Of a DNA stretch of 64,000 bases, positions 17,516 to 26,712 are shown in pieces. The DNA lies in assembly GCF_900176365.1 (NCBI RefSeq), contig NZ_FWXY01000002.1:248001-312000 (forward strand), given 5' to 3'. The notes beneath the pieces were generated by a model that was given only the letters and a program-made list of their open reading frames with translations, made no database searches and was not told the origin of the DNA. Each line of letters starts with the position of its first letter. The stretch's first letter is position 1. A program made the position numbers and the translations under genes. Source of the stretch: Desulfocicer vacuolatum DSM 3385 (lineage in GTDB: Bacteria > Desulfobacterota > Desulfobacteria > Desulfobacterales > Desulfobacteraceae).

Positions 17516-17980
17516 TCATGCATCACTATTCACATAGACCCAGGTTTGCAGGGTAAAAACATGTCTGTCTCCCAGAAAAATACTGAGCTCAATGCGTTTC
17601 ATATGCTCTGCCTGTTTTTCAGAAATTATGTTTTCATCAAACACCGACATTTCCCCCATGCGACATTCCCATGAATATCCGGGAAATTCATCCCCGAAAT
17701 CTCCCCCGGTGTTACCTGTGTCCTCCATATCCATAGAAATTTCCGTGATTTTTTTCTGGGCAAGGGCCGTTGCCACGGCGTTGAACTTAACCTTTTCTGC
17801 CAGCACAATGGTGGCTGCATGCATTTGAAACAGGGAGACCAGCACAATGGCAATGATGGAAATACTGACCATGATTTCAAGGAGGGTGAACCCATGTGGG
17901 GTCAGGCCTGTTTTTTTATGGTGCTGTGGGCCATTATTGTGAAGCGCCGGGTTCTGTGGAAAGTTTAATTGTGGAGGCAT
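17516..17980 (-). CDS. gspI: Type II secretion minor pseudopilin GspI
   Basis: The 154-residue protein has a prepilin motif HG/FTLLEIMVSISIIAIVLVSL after a leader of about 29 residues, then the GspI signature ATALAQKKITEI and the GYSWECRMGEM region. GspI nucleates the pseudopilus tip with GspJ and GspK. The leader is longer than usual and contains no membrane segment; a shorter start is not obvious. It follows gspH by 8 nt. Confidence 0.88.
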   Translation of the reverse strand: MPPQLNFPQNPALHNNGPQHHKKTGLTPHGFTLLEIMVSISIIAIVLVSLFQMHAATIVLAEKVKFNAVATALAQKKITEISMDMEDTGNTGGDFGDEFPGYSWECRMGEMSVFDENIISEKQAEHMKRIELSIFLGDRHVFTLQTWVYVNSDA

Positions 17981-17988
17981 ATGTGTTT

Positions 17989-18510
17989 TTAATCCCCGCA
18001 GAAAACATGACCGGCCAAAAGCTGTGCCCGGGGTAAAAAGGGCTCTATGGTCACTGTGAGATCCCGGCCATCTTCATGTATATAAATAAAAGCCTGGTTA
18101 CAATATCCATGCCCACTGAACCGGATGGTGATCTCGTCATCATCATCATCATCCATTTCCGTTAATGGGGTTTTGACATCTTCAATGGATGAATCATCGG
18201 AAAATAAAATAAGAACCTCCGGGGAGGAGGGCTTTTTCGGCATATCTCCAGCCCCGGAAGCAAGGGTTGGTGACGTTACCCACACCCGTCCCGTGGCAGT
18301 ATCAATGTTCAAAAAAAAATCTTGCCGGGTTTCCAGGCTCTGGGATTTAAGCTGCTCAATGAGGAGCACCAGTTTTCCGGTGGGGGTCATTGATGCCCCA
18401 AAGGGATTAAAAACATCAAATCGCGGCAGGGTAAAAAAAAGAACAATACCCATCACAGCCATCACCGTTACCAGTTCGATAAGGGTAAATCCTCGACTAT
18501 TTCTAATCAC
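17989..18510 (-). CDS. gspH: Type II secretion minor pseudopilin GspH
   Basis: The 173-residue protein begins MIRNSRG/FTLIELVTVMAVMGIVLF, a short class III prepilin leader with Glu at +5, and continues with a GspH/FimT domain. An unusual acidic run of six Asp residues (about 116-122) lies in a surface loop. The start overlaps the gspG stop by 4 nt. It belongs to the pseudopilus tip complex. Confidence 0.88.
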   Translation of the reverse strand: MIRNSRGFTLIELVTVMAVMGIVLFFTLPRFDVFNPFGASMTPTGKLVLLIEQLKSQSLETRQDFFLNIDTATGRVWVTSPTLASGAGDMPKKPSSPEVLILFSDDSSIEDVKTPLTEMDDDDDDEITIRFSGHGYCNQAFIYIHEDGRDLTVTIEPFLPRAQLLAGHVFCGD

Positions 18511-18941
18511 TCAATTTCCCAGCTGTTGATATCCATGTCCTTGTCAACGCCACCCGGGGCTCCATCTGCCCCATGGGATATGATATCATACTCACCGTTC
18601 ATTCCCGGGGAAAGATAAATATAATCCCGGCCCCAGGGATCTTTGGGAATCTTCCCCTTTTCAAGATATCCGCCGGTGGGCCACTTTGTGGGAATGGGTT
18701 CACTTTCTGGCCGTTCCACCAGGGCAAGGAGCCCCTGCTCTGTTGTGGGAAAATTACCATTATCCAGGCGATACAGTTTCAGCCCGGTTTCCATGGCAAC
18801 AATGTCGGTGCGGGCCTTGACCTGCTTTGCTTCATCGGTACGGCCCATCAATTTTGGGACAATCATACCGGCCAGAATTCCCAGAATCACCACCACCACC
18901 ATGAGCTCTATTAATGTAAATCCGCTATTGTTTTTCACCAT
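18507..18941 (-). CDS. gspG: Type II secretion major pseudopilin GspG
   Basis: The 144-residue protein has the leader MVKNNSG before FTLIELMVVVVILGILAGMI, then the GspG hallmarks VPKLMGRTDEAK, YRLDNGNFPTTEQGLLALV, PKDPWGRDYIYLSPG and a C-terminal Asp-rich calcium loop (DGAPGGVDKDMD). It is the main subunit of the pseudopilus and the first gene of the operon. The region upstream (18942-19120) should carry the operon promoter, but I could not pick a convincing one. Confidence 0.95.
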   Translation of the reverse strand: MVKNNSGFTLIELMVVVVILGILAGMIVPKLMGRTDEAKQVKARTDIVAMETGLKLYRLDNGNFPTTEQGLLALVERPESEPIPTKWPTGGYLEKGKIPKDPWGRDYIYLSPGMNGEYDIISHGADGAPGGVDKDMDINSWEIE

Positions 18942-19120
18942 AATATTTTTCCCTTTATTGTAACCACAGGCAACGTGATAAATTCAATCTGATCTTTTCC
19001 TCCATGGGGTTGGCATACATTGAAACGTCCATGTATTATCATTATCCAAGCATAAAAGATAGATGATCAGAACAACACAAAAATTTAAACTGATTTTCAG
19101 GTTATATGATGGATGTGGCT

Positions 19121-19163
19121 TTAAAAAACAAAAAGGGCTTAGAAATTTCTTTCTAAGCCCTTT
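19121..19163 (-). terminator. Intrinsic terminator after the tRNA pair
   Basis: A 14-bp perfect stem (19150-19163 with 19132-19145) with a 4-nt loop is followed on the minus strand by TTGTTTTTT. It directly follows tRNA-Cys and separates the tRNA transcript from the gsp operon. Confidence 0.92.
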
Positions 19164-19179
19164 CAGTATAACAAAATAT

Positions 19180-19254
19180 TGGAGGCGGCTTCCGGATTTG
19201 AACCGGAGAATAACGGCTTTGCAGGCCGTCGCCTTACCACTTGGCCAAGCCGCC
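19180..19254 (-). tRNA. tRNA-Cys (GCA)
   Basis: The cloverleaf is complete: acceptor GGCGGCT/AGCCGCC, anticodon loop with GCA, T-arm CCGG-TTCAAAT-CCGG, and an encoded CCA end. It is 15 nt downstream of tRNA-Gly in the same transcript. Confidence 0.96.
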
Positions 19255-19269
19255 TTGACTGACTTTAAA

Positions 19270-19344
19270 TGGAGCGGGAAACGGGATTTGAACCCGCGAC
19301 TTCGACCTTGGCAAGGTCGCACTCTACCACTGAGTTATTCCCGC
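19270..19344 (-). tRNA. tRNA-Gly (GCC)
   Basis: The cloverleaf is complete: acceptor GCGGGAA/TTCCCGC, anticodon GCC within CCTTGCCAAGG, T-arm GCGGG-TTCAAAT-CCCGT, and an encoded CCA end. Confidence 0.96.
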
Positions 19345-19362
19345 TCAGTTAAGACAAGAGGT

Positions 19363-19391
19363 TTTATATAAGGTTCCCCTTCATCTGTCAA
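19363..19391 (-). promoter_or_regulatory. Sigma70-type promoter of the tRNA-Gly/tRNA-Cys unit
   Basis: On the minus strand a consensus TTGACA (19386-19391) and TATAAA (19363-19368) are separated by exactly 17 nt, about 19 nt before the tRNA-Gly 5' end. Confidence 0.88.
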
Positions 19392-19428
19392 CCATAATTT
19401 TAGAATGGGCTTATTTTTTTTAAACCCC

Positions 19429-20076
19429 TTACTTGTTTTCTTTCTTTTCCCAGTCTGCCATAAAGGCATCAATGCCCTTGTCGGTCATGTGATGGGAGGC
19501 AAGGGCCTTTAAAACCTTATGGGGGATGGTGGCAATGTCAGCCCCCAAAAGGGCAGAATTCAGGACATGGAGGGGATTTCGAACACTTGCCACAATGATC
19601 TCTGTGGCGTATCCATAATTGCCGTAAATGTCCACAATCTCCTCAATGAGGTTCATGCCGTCCTGGGACAAATCATCCAGACGTCCCACAAAGGGGCTGG
19701 CATAGGTGGCACCGGCCTTGGCTGCCATCAGGGCCTGGAGGGCGGAAAAAATCAGGGTGACATTGGTTTTAATGCCTTCATCGGAAAGGGTTCTCACCGC
19801 TTTAAGGCCCTCAATGGTCATGGGAATTTTCACCACAATATTATCGGCAATGGTGGCAAGTTCTCTTGCTTCGGACACCATGCCGTCATAATCAAGGCTG
19901 ATCACCTCTGCACTCACCGGGCCATCCACCACAGAACAGATTTCCTTGATGATATCCTTAAACTCACCGTCTTCCCTGGCAATCAGGCTGGGATTTGTGG
20001 TGACACCATCCACCATGCCCATGCTGTTGGCATCTTTAATCTCGTCAATATTTGCAGTATCTATGAAAAACTTCAT
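19429..20076 (-). CDS. tal: Transaldolase, small TalC/FSA family
   Basis: The 215-residue protein matches the small transaldolase/fructose-6-phosphate aldolase family: [13 protein letters not shown] start, [10 protein letters not shown], the Schiff-base Lys in [28 protein letters not shown], and SPFVGRLDD. It acts in the non-oxidative pentose phosphate pathway. The ATG at 20076 is the conserved start; an upstream extension to 20109 is not needed. It follows folK by 52 nt on the same strand. Confidence 0.93.
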   Translation of the reverse strand: MKFFIDTANIDEIKDANSMGMVDGVTTNPSLIAREDGEFKDIIKEICSVVDGPVSAEVISLDYDGMVSEARELATIADNIVVKIPMTIEGLKAVRTLSDEGIKTNVTLIFSALQALMAAKAGATYASPFVGRLDDLSQDGMNLIEEIVDIYGNYGYATEIIVASVRNPLHVLNSALLGADIATIPHKVLKALASHHMTDKGIDAFMADWEKKENK

Positions 20077-20128
20077 GTTTGTGTTCTCCGTTTTTGTGTA
20101 ATAGATCACCCCTTAAGGGTGGGTTGTT

Positions 20129-20647
20129 TCAAGGTAAGGCACCTTGGGGGGCATATGGTAAAATATTCTGCTCACCCTCTTTTAATTCATCCAAAAGACT
20201 TTGCGCAGTTTGATTCAGCACCGGGTGCATTATGTGTGCATCTATATCACAAAGGGGTTTTAATACAAAGCGCCTTTGGTGCATCCGGGGATGGGGAAGA
20301 ATAACTGTCTCCTCATTTATCACCAGATTATCATAATAAACAATATCCAGATCAATGAGTCGGGGGCCAAACCGCACAGATTTTTCAAACTGGCCCAGGG
20401 CCTGCTCAATGCCTTTTAAGGCAGCCATCAATGGAACAGGTAAAAGTGAGGTGCTTATTTTTACCATGCCGTTGACAAACCAGTCCTGATCTGTGAAATC
20501 AACAGGATCGGTCTGATAAAAGGGTGATACTTCAATGACAGATGTCTGATCCAGCTGTTTTAAAAGTTCAACCCCCTTGAGGCAATTGTCATATTTATTT
20601 CCCATGTTAGAGCCAATGGAAATAAAAACCGATACCTGTTTTTCCAT
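20129..20647 (-). CDS. folK: HPPK, 6-hydroxymethyl-7,8-dihydropterin pyrophosphokinase
   Basis: The 172-residue enzyme transfers pyrophosphate from ATP to hydroxymethyl-dihydropterin in folate synthesis. Seen motifs are SIGSNMGNKYDN, the SPFYQTDPV loop, FGPRLIDLDIVYYDN and LPHPRMHQRRFVLKPL. I chose the ATG at 20647 before EKQVSVFISIGSN; the longer frame to 20770 is translated from repeat sequence. A composite repeat lies immediately upstream. Confidence 0.94.
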   Translation of the reverse strand: MEKQVSVFISIGSNMGNKYDNCLKGVELLKQLDQTSVIEVSPFYQTDPVDFTDQDWFVNGMVKISTSLLPVPLMAALKGIEQALGQFEKSVRFGPRLIDLDIVYYDNLVINEETVILPHPRMHQRRFVLKPLCDIDAHIMHPVLNQTAQSLLDELKEGEQNILPYAPQGALP

Positions 20648-20666
20648 GATATACTTTCTTTTTTTT

Positions 20667-20958
20667 AGATGAAATACTCCGTACATCTGTGGAGAACTTC
20701 TATCTTTGTTGTGAGCAGCGGTGTATTTCAAGTTTTGTTGTGGGCAGAGCCGGATCAGAATACGGTCCACCCGTGGCGGTTATATACAAAGCAGCCTCCA
20801 AGTTTACCCCGGCAGAGCCCCCCCGAGGGGCAATAAGAACCGGCCAATCGAGCTGTCTACAGTTCCGGCCGGACCCATTGCCCTTCGGGGGGGCGGCATA
20901 ATGCCATTTGGCTCCGCGTCTACGACCCTATATTCGTTGTGCCCGCCGGAAGATGGGG
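20667..20958 (+). repeat. Composite repeat (partial B)-B-A-linker upstream of folK
   Basis: A truncated B (20667-20718) runs into a second B (20720-20788), then TACAAAGCAGCCTCCAAG and a diverged A module (about 20815-20896; arms GAGGGGCAAT and ATTGCCCTTC, one mismatch). The linker GCTCCGCGTCTACGACCC ends next to the lipoprotein stop at 20961. Confidence 0.87.
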
Positions 20959-20960
20959 TT

Positions 20961-21392
20961 TTATTCAAAATCAAACGCCACGATTTCTGAATATTCACTG
21001 AAAATATTGATACCCAGACGGGTTCTCAGGCGGTAGGAATACCGAAAACCCTTTTCAAGGATCTCCCCATACTTCAGGGTTCCTGCCGAAAGGTCTGCTC
21101 TTTTTTCAAAGGGTAAAGGGCACCCCTTGCAGGCATCCATGGAAAGAACTCGCCGGGCCCTGTAAATTTCAACCCCCATATCCTTTCCTTTGTTCTTTTT
21201 TTGAAATTCAGAATCAATCTTCCATTGGAGCATCACCCGATCTGCCGTGAGCCGGGAAGTGAAGTGAACAGGTGGCGGTGGTGTTAAGGCCAATGGTGCC
21301 AGTGGCGGCCCTTTTTTCCCGCACCCCATGCCCACGACCATGAACAAAAAGACTATGGTTACCAAGGCAATTTTTTGTGATAGGCGCAGCAT
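20961..21392 (-). CDS. Small lipoprotein with LptM-like N-terminus
   Basis: The 143-residue protein has a signal peptide (KIALVTIVFLFMVVGMG) and a lipobox Cys followed by GKKGPPLAP, the pattern seen in LptM/YifL-type lipoproteins that are often encoded next to lysA or argH. The remaining 110 residues look like a fibronectin type III-like domain (VMLQWKID ... YSYRLRTRLG). LptM assists LPS transport complex maturation in enterobacteria; whether this longer protein does so is unknown. It lies downstream of argH on the same strand. Confidence 0.7.
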   Translation of the reverse strand: MLRLSQKIALVTIVFLFMVVGMGCGKKGPPLAPLALTPPPPVHFTSRLTADRVMLQWKIDSEFQKKNKGKDMGVEIYRARRVLSMDACKGCPLPFEKRADLSAGTLKYGEILEKGFRYSYRLRTRLGINIFSEYSEIVAFDFE

Positions 21393-21476
21393 CTAAACCT
21401 CATTCCTTTTTCCACAAGCAAAAATGTATGGGTCCACTTAGGAATGCGTCCGAAATAATTTTTCCATTTACAAAGC

Positions 21477-21572
21477 GGGGACAGATTTAAAAATCTGCCC
21501 CCCTAAGTACTAAGGGCGGGCATTGTCCCGCTAAGGAGCTCATAAATGGGGCAAGTTATTTAAAACTGATTC
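21477..21572. repeat. REP-like hairpin and shared 19-mer 3' of argH
   Basis: GGGGACAGATTT (21477-21488) pairs with AAATCTGCCCC (21491-21501) with one bulged base, and GCGGG/CCCGC follows. At 21554-21572 lies AGTTATTTAAAACTGATTC, identical to 56840-56858 beside batBC. The block fills the argH-lipoprotein gap. Confidence 0.65.
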
Positions 21573-21573
21573 T

Positions 21574-22953
21574 TTAAGCGTTCAATTGCCCACGGGCCTT
21601 TTCCACGGCAAGCTTAACATTTTCATAGCCGGTCCCCCCGTGGGTGACCCTGCGGGAGACCATCTGCTCCGTGGAAAGAAAGTCAAAAATATCCCCCTCA
21701 ATGAGCTGGGAAAAGGTTTTAAAATCTTCCAGGGTGAGCTCATGCAGCTCCTTTTCTTTACCCAGGGCAAAGGCCACAGCCTTTCCTGACACTGAATGGG
21801 CTTCTCTAAAGGGCATGCCTCGGACCACAAGATAATCGGCAAGATCTGTGGCATTTAAAAATCCGGTTTCAGCGGCATCTCGCATGGTGGGGGCATTGAC
21901 CTTAATATTGGGCAGCATGCGGGCATAGATTTCCACACAGGCCTTCAGGGTGTTCACCGTGTCAAATAATGGCTCTTTATCCTCCTGCATGTCCCGATTA
22001 TAGGCCAGGGGTAAAGATTTCATCAAAGTGATCATGGCCATGAGATTTCCCACCACCCGGCCGGTTTTACCCCGGACAAGCTCTGCCACATCGGGATTTT
22101 TCTTCTGGGGCATTATGCTGGAACCGGTGGTAAAGGCATCTGAAATGGTGATAAAGGCAAACTCCGATGAGGACCACAATACCAGCTCTTCGGAAAACCG
22201 GGACAAATGCACCATGCAGATACTGGCATGGGAAATGAATTCCATGGCAAAATCTCTATCAGACACAGAGTCCATGCTGTTATCTGATACCTTGGCAAAA
22301 CCCAACAGCTCCCGGGTGTATTCCCGGTTTAAAGGAAAGGTGGTACCTGCCAGGGCAGCACTGCCAAGGGGCATGACATCGGTGCGCTTAAGGGAATCTT
22401 TAAACCGTTCATAATCGCGTTTAAACATCTCATAATAGGCCATGAGATGGTGGGCAAACAACACCGGCTGGGCCCGCTGGAGATGGGTGTAGCCCGGCAT
22501 CACCACATCAAGGTTTTCATGGGCCTTTTCCACCAGTACCCTTTGAAGGGCCATGAGCCCGTCCAGGATATCCCGGGTCTGGGCCTTTAAATACATCCTC
22601 ACATCCAGGGCCACCTGGTCATTACGGCTGCGCCCCGTATGAAGTTTACGGGCCACTGTTCCCACTTCATCACCCAGGGCGCTTTCTATGTGCATGTGTA
22701 TATCTTCCAGGGTATCGGAAAATTCCAGGGCATTGTCCTTTATCTTCTGACGCACCGATTCCAGACCCCGGGCCAGCACATCGGCCTCTTCATCGGTGAT
22801 CATGGACTGGTGGGCCATCATCTTTAAATGGGCAATGCTGCCGTCAATGTCATAATTATAAAGCTCTTTGTCCACATCAATGGAGGAGGAAAATTTTTCC
22901 ACCAGCTTGTCTGTACTCTGGGAAAATCTGCCGTCCCATGGTTTCTTTGCCAT
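21574..22953 (-). CDS. argH: Argininosuccinate lyase
   Basis: The 459-residue enzyme splits argininosuccinate into arginine and fumarate, the last step of arginine synthesis. Markers are MAKKPWDGRFSQ at the start, the HTGRSRNDQVALD segment, PGYTHLQRAQPV, and the fumarase/lyase signature GSSIMPQKKNPD. I chose the ATG at 22953; the upstream extension to 23034 adds no family sequence. It is the last arg gene of the array, 99 nt after argG. Confidence 0.96.
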   Translation of the reverse strand: MAKKPWDGRFSQSTDKLVEKFSSSIDVDKELYNYDIDGSIAHLKMMAHQSMITDEEADVLARGLESVRQKIKDNALEFSDTLEDIHMHIESALGDEVGTVARKLHTGRSRNDQVALDVRMYLKAQTRDILDGLMALQRVLVEKAHENLDVVMPGYTHLQRAQPVLFAHHLMAYYEMFKRDYERFKDSLKRTDVMPLGSAALAGTTFPLNREYTRELLGFAKVSDNSMDSVSDRDFAMEFISHASICMVHLSRFSEELVLWSSSEFAFITISDAFTTGSSIMPQKKNPDVAELVRGKTGRVVGNLMAMITLMKSLPLAYNRDMQEDKEPLFDTVNTLKACVEIYARMLPNIKVNAPTMRDAAETGFLNATDLADYLVVRGMPFREAHSVSGKAVAFALGKEKELHELTLEDFKTFSQLIEGDIFDFLSTEQMVSRRVTHGGTGYENVKLAVEKARGQLNA

Positions 22954-23052
22954 TTTTTTATTCCTGATTTTTACAGTCAGTAAATGCGCCCGTGGGTTCA
23001 AACCCGGGTTATCATGGATCAGGCAGCACAACAACGCAGGCCTGATCCCAAA

Positions 23053-24261
23053 TTACTTGCGTCTTTCCTGGGCCAGCTTTCGGATTCTCAGGCGCAGGGC
23101 ATTGAGCCGGATAAAGCCTTCGGCATCCTTCTGGGAGTAAACATCATCATCCTCAAAGGTGGCAAAAGATTCATCATAAAGGCTCAAGTCAGACTCCCGA
23201 CCCAGCACATGGCATCCGCCTTTGTAAAGTTTCAGGCGCACCCGGCCACATACATTGGTCTGGGTGTCGTCAATCATCTTCTGGAGCAGCTCCATCTCCG
23301 GGGAGAACCAGAAACCATTGTAAATCAGCTCGGCATATTTGGGGATTAACGAATCCCGTAGATGGGCCACTTCCCGATCCAGGGTGATGGACTCCATGTT
23401 CATGTGGGCCAGACGTAAAATGGTGCCGCCGGGTGTTTCATAAACACCCCGGGATTTCATGCCCACAAAACGGTTTTCCACCAGATCAATGCGACCGATG
23501 CCGTTGCGGCCCCCCAGGGTATTCAAGGTTTTGAGCATGGTGGCCGGGGACATTTCCTCGCCGTTGATGGCCACGGGATCACCGTTTTTAAAGGTAATAT
23601 CAATTATTTCAGGCACATCCGGAGCATCTTCAGGGCGGATGGACATGGTGTACATGTCATCGGTGGCCTGGGCCCAGGGGTCCTCCAACACCCCGCCCTC
23701 GTAGCTGATGTGCAGCATATTACGATCAGTGCTGTAAGGCTTTTTAGGCGTCTGGGGCACTTCTATGCCGTGCTGATTTGCAAATTCCATGAGCCGGGTC
23801 CGGGAGGTAAGATCCCAGTCCCGCCAGGGGGCAACAATTTTAATGGCCGGATCAATGGCCAGGTATCCCAGTTCAAAGCGCACCTGGTCGTTGCCCTTTC
23901 CTGTGGCACCGTGACTTACGGCATCGGCCCCTTCCTTGTGGGCAATTTCAATCTGGCGTTTGGCAATGAGGGGCCGGGCAATGGAGGTCCCCAAAAGATA
24001 CTGACCTTCATAGATCACATTGGCCCGGAAGGCAGGAAAAACATAATCCCTGACAAACTCCTCCCGAAGGTCTTCCACATAGGCTTTCACCGCACCGGTT
24101 TTTAAGGCCTTTTCTTCAAGGCCGTCCAGCTCTTCTTCCTGGCCCAGATCTGCGGTGAGGGTCACCACTTCACATTGGTAGGTTTCTATGAGCCACTTTA
24201 ATATCACCGAGGTATCAAGCCCACCGGAGTAGGCAAGCACCACTTTTTTTATATCAGCCAC
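23053..24261 (-). CDS. argG: Argininosuccinate synthase
   Basis: The 402-residue ATP-dependent enzyme joins citrulline and aspartate. The PP-loop [10 protein letters not shown] lies at about residues 10-19. Further family motifs are [22 protein letters not shown], and the C-terminal YLALDP-like LAIDP with APWRDW. It starts 11 nt after the argF stop, so the two genes are probably on one transcript. Confidence 0.97.
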   Translation of the reverse strand: MADIKKVVLAYSGGLDTSVILKWLIETYQCEVVTLTADLGQEEELDGLEEKALKTGAVKAYVEDLREEFVRDYVFPAFRANVIYEGQYLLGTSIARPLIAKRQIEIAHKEGADAVSHGATGKGNDQVRFELGYLAIDPAIKIVAPWRDWDLTSRTRLMEFANQHGIEVPQTPKKPYSTDRNMLHISYEGGVLEDPWAQATDDMYTMSIRPEDAPDVPEIIDITFKNGDPVAINGEEMSPATMLKTLNTLGGRNGIGRIDLVENRFVGMKSRGVYETPGGTILRLAHMNMESITLDREVAHLRDSLIPKYAELIYNGFWFSPEMELLQKMIDDTQTNVCGRVRLKLYKGGCHVLGRESDLSLYDESFATFEDDDVYSQKDAEGFIRLNALRLRIRKLAQERRK

Positions 24262-24272
24262 GTTTTTTCTCC

Positions 24273-25193
24273 TTAACGGGTTTTAAGAATCAAAGTTTCC
24301 AGAATCGCCTTGTGCATATGGCGCTTGTTTTCCGCCTGGTCCCAGAACACCGCCCCCGGGGCCTCAAGCACATCTTCTGCAATTTCCTCATCCCTGTGGG
24401 CCGGCAGGCAATGCAGCACGGTCACATCTTTTTTGGCATGGGCAAGCAGAGCTTTATTCACCTGAAATCCTTCAAAGGCTCTTTCCCTCTTTTTTTGTTC
24501 CTCTTCCTGGCCCATGCTGGCCCAGACATCGGTGTACACCACATCGGCATCTTTCACCGCTGCCACGGGATCATGGGTAAAACTGATTTTTGAGCCGCCC
24601 ATTGCAAGTGATGCAGCCTTGACATCTTCGGGGATCTCATAGCCTTCAGGGGTGGCAATCACCAGTTCCAGATCCAGAACCGCTGCGGCATTGACCCAGG
24701 AGTTGGCCACATTATTCCCATCCCCCACCCAGACGATTTTCTGTCCTTCATAGGTGCCTTTAATTTCAATGACGGTCATGATATCGCTTAAAATCTGACA
24801 GGGGTGAAAAGAATCCGTCAAAGCATTGATCACAGGAATACTTGCCGATTGGGCAAATTCTGCCACCAGGTCGTGGTCAAAGGTACGCATGGCCAGGGCA
24901 TCCACATATCTGGACAGCACCCGGGCCGTATCACAGGCAGGCTCGTTTCGGGATATCTGGGTATCCTGGGTGCTCATATATATGGGGGTTCCCCCCAGTT
25001 GAATCATGGCAGTTTCAAAGGCCACCCGGGTCCGGGTGGATTTTTTATCAAAAATCAATCCAAGGCTTTTTCCAATGAGAGGACGATCGGCAATGCCCTG
25101 GGCAAATCGTTTTTTCAGCTGCAAGGCCCTGTCAAACAGATGGGTAAAATCATCCTTTTCCAGATCAAGCAGAGACAATATATCTTTTTTCAA
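24273..25193 (-). CDS. argF: Ornithine carbamoyltransferase
   Basis: The 306-residue enzyme makes citrulline from ornithine and carbamoyl phosphate. The carbamoyl-phosphate loop [11 protein letters not shown], the ligand motif [19 protein letters not shown] for ornithine, and [11 protein letters not shown] are all present. It follows argD by 12 nt and precedes argG by 11 nt. Confidence 0.97.
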   Translation of the reverse strand: MKKDILSLLDLEKDDFTHLFDRALQLKKRFAQGIADRPLIGKSLGLIFDKKSTRTRVAFETAMIQLGGTPIYMSTQDTQISRNEPACDTARVLSRYVDALAMRTFDHDLVAEFAQSASIPVINALTDSFHPCQILSDIMTVIEIKGTYEGQKIVWVGDGNNVANSWVNAAAVLDLELVIATPEGYEIPEDVKAASLAMGGSKISFTHDPVAAVKDADVVYTDVWASMGQEEEQKKRERAFEGFQVNKALLAHAKKDVTVLHCLPAHRDEEIAEDVLEAPGAVFWDQAENKRHMHKAILETLILKTR

Positions 25194-25205
25194 AACAAAT
25201 TCTCC

Positions 25206-26390
25206 TTATGCCAGAAGGCTGTCCAGCACCGCCACCAAGGCGTCTATTTCTTCATGACTGATAATCAAAGGCGGTGCAAAGCGTAAAATATTACCTTGAA
25301 TTGCATTAATAATAAAGCCTTTTTTCAGACATTCTTCAACAATTTTACCGGCTTCTCCGTCAATTTCCATGCCCACAAGCAATCCTTCTCCCCGGACGGC
25401 TTTAATGTGAGGATGGGTGGCTTGAAGGGAAGACAGTTGCTTTTTAAAGTATTGTCCCTTTTCCACCACATCCTGCAAAAATGCGGGTTGGGAGATGATG
25501 GAAAACACAGTTAAAGCCGCAGCTGCCACCAGGGGGGTGCCTCCAAAGGTGGTGGCATGGCTTCCCAGGGCAAATCCTGTGGCTGCCTCCTGTGTGGCCA
25601 GCATGGCCCCCATGGGAAGACCGTTGGCCAAGGCCTTGGCCAGGGTCATGATGTCCGGGGTGACACCGTAAATCTCATGGGCAAAGAGCCGACCGCAACG
25701 TCCCATACCGGTCTGCACTTCATCAAAAATGAGCAAAATACCCTCCCGGTCACACAGGGCACGCACAGCCTTTATGTATTCAGGGTCAGCCGGAACCACA
25801 CCGCCCTCTCCCTGGATGGGCTCCATCATGACGGCGCACACCGTATGGTCCATGTTTGCCTTTAATGCATCAATGTCGTTAAAGGGAATGTGGATAAACC
25901 CATCCACCAGGGGAGCAAACCCGTCTTTTATTTTATCCTGACCCGTGGCAGACAAAGTGGCCATGGTTCGCCCATGGAAAGAGCGGGACATGGAAATAAT
26001 CTTAACCCGGTCCGGCTGCCCTTTTTTATTGAAATATCTTCTGGCAAGCTTTATGGCCGCCTCATTGGCTTCGGCTCCGGAGTTGGCAAAAAAGGCTCTA
26101 TCGGCAAAGGAAGATGTCACCAGTTTTTCAGCCAGATCTGCCTGGGGAGCTGTGTAATAAAGGTTTGACACATGGGTGAGGGTGGCTGCCTGTTCTGCCA
26201 CGGTCTTTGCCACTTCGGGATGGCTGTGGCCCAGGCTGCACACGGCAATTCCGGCCAGAAAGTCGGTGTAGGTATTTCCCTCTTCATCCCACAGGGTGGC
26301 CCCTTGTCCCTTGACAAAAACCTTTTGGATGCGGCCATAGGTATTAAAAACATATTTATCTGTTTTTTCTTTTGTATTCAAAATATTCAC
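25206..26390 (-). CDS. argD: Acetylornithine transaminase
   Basis: The 394-residue PLP enzyme converts N-acetylglutamate semialdehyde to N-acetylornithine. Seen are FANSGAEANEAAIKLAR, SFHGRT, LIFDEVQTGMGR and the PLP-Lys region TLAKALANGLPMGAM. The first codon of the frame is GTG at 26390, but a TTG at 26381 lies better placed after the AGAGG site. The composite repeat at 26398-26684 abuts this ribosome binding site and separates argD from argB. Confidence 0.95.
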   Translation of the reverse strand: MNILNTKEKTDKYVFNTYGRIQKVFVKGQGATLWDEEGNTYTDFLAGIAVCSLGHSHPEVAKTVAEQAATLTHVSNLYYTAPQADLAEKLVTSSFADRAFFANSGAEANEAAIKLARRYFNKKGQPDRVKIISMSRSFHGRTMATLSATGQDKIKDGFAPLVDGFIHIPFNDIDALKANMDHTVCAVMMEPIQGEGGVVPADPEYIKAVRALCDREGILLIFDEVQTGMGRCGRLFAHEIYGVTPDIMTLAKALANGLPMGAMLATQEAATGFALGSHATTFGGTPLVAAAALTVFSIISQPAFLQDVVEKGQYFKKQLSSLQATHPHIKAVRGEGLLVGMEIDGEAGKIVEECLKKGFIINAIQGNILRFAPPLIISHEEIDALVAVLDSLLA

Positions 26391-26397
26391 CTCTTTT

Positions 26398-26684
26398 TAT
26401 AACTGCCATGGGCAGAGCTTATTGGGATCTGACCTGTCCACAACTAATATTGAAACTCTAATTACTGCAAGGCTTTGGGTGGCGTTTCATATAAACCCAC
26501 ATGTCCTGGCGAACACAACAAATATAGGGTCGTAGACGCGGAGCCAAATGGTATTATACCGCCGCCCCCCCGATGGGCAATGGGCCCGGACCGGAACTGT
26601 AGACAGCTCAATTGTCCGGTTCCTATTACCCATCGGGGGGGGCGGCTCTGCTGAGGTTACCTTGGAGGCTACCTTTTCATATAA
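26398..26684 (-). repeat. Composite repeat B-linker-A between argB and argD
   Basis: On the plus strand a diverged B (26398-26494) is followed by the linker GGTCGTAGACGCGGAGCC and a reversed A module (26561-26646) with seven or eight C/G pairs in the outer stem. The inner arm has one change (CAAT against ATTACC). The element ends at TTTTCATATAAAA, 20 nt before the argB stop. Confidence 0.9.
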
Positions 26685-26712
26685 AAAATCCCGGCAGGTT
26701 TGCTCTTGCCCC

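Noticed and set aside
18984-19322. Minus-strand ORF of 112 codons across the tRNA genes
   Set aside because: It is translated from tRNA-Gly, tRNA-Cys and their terminator; both tRNAs are clear, so the frame is accidental.
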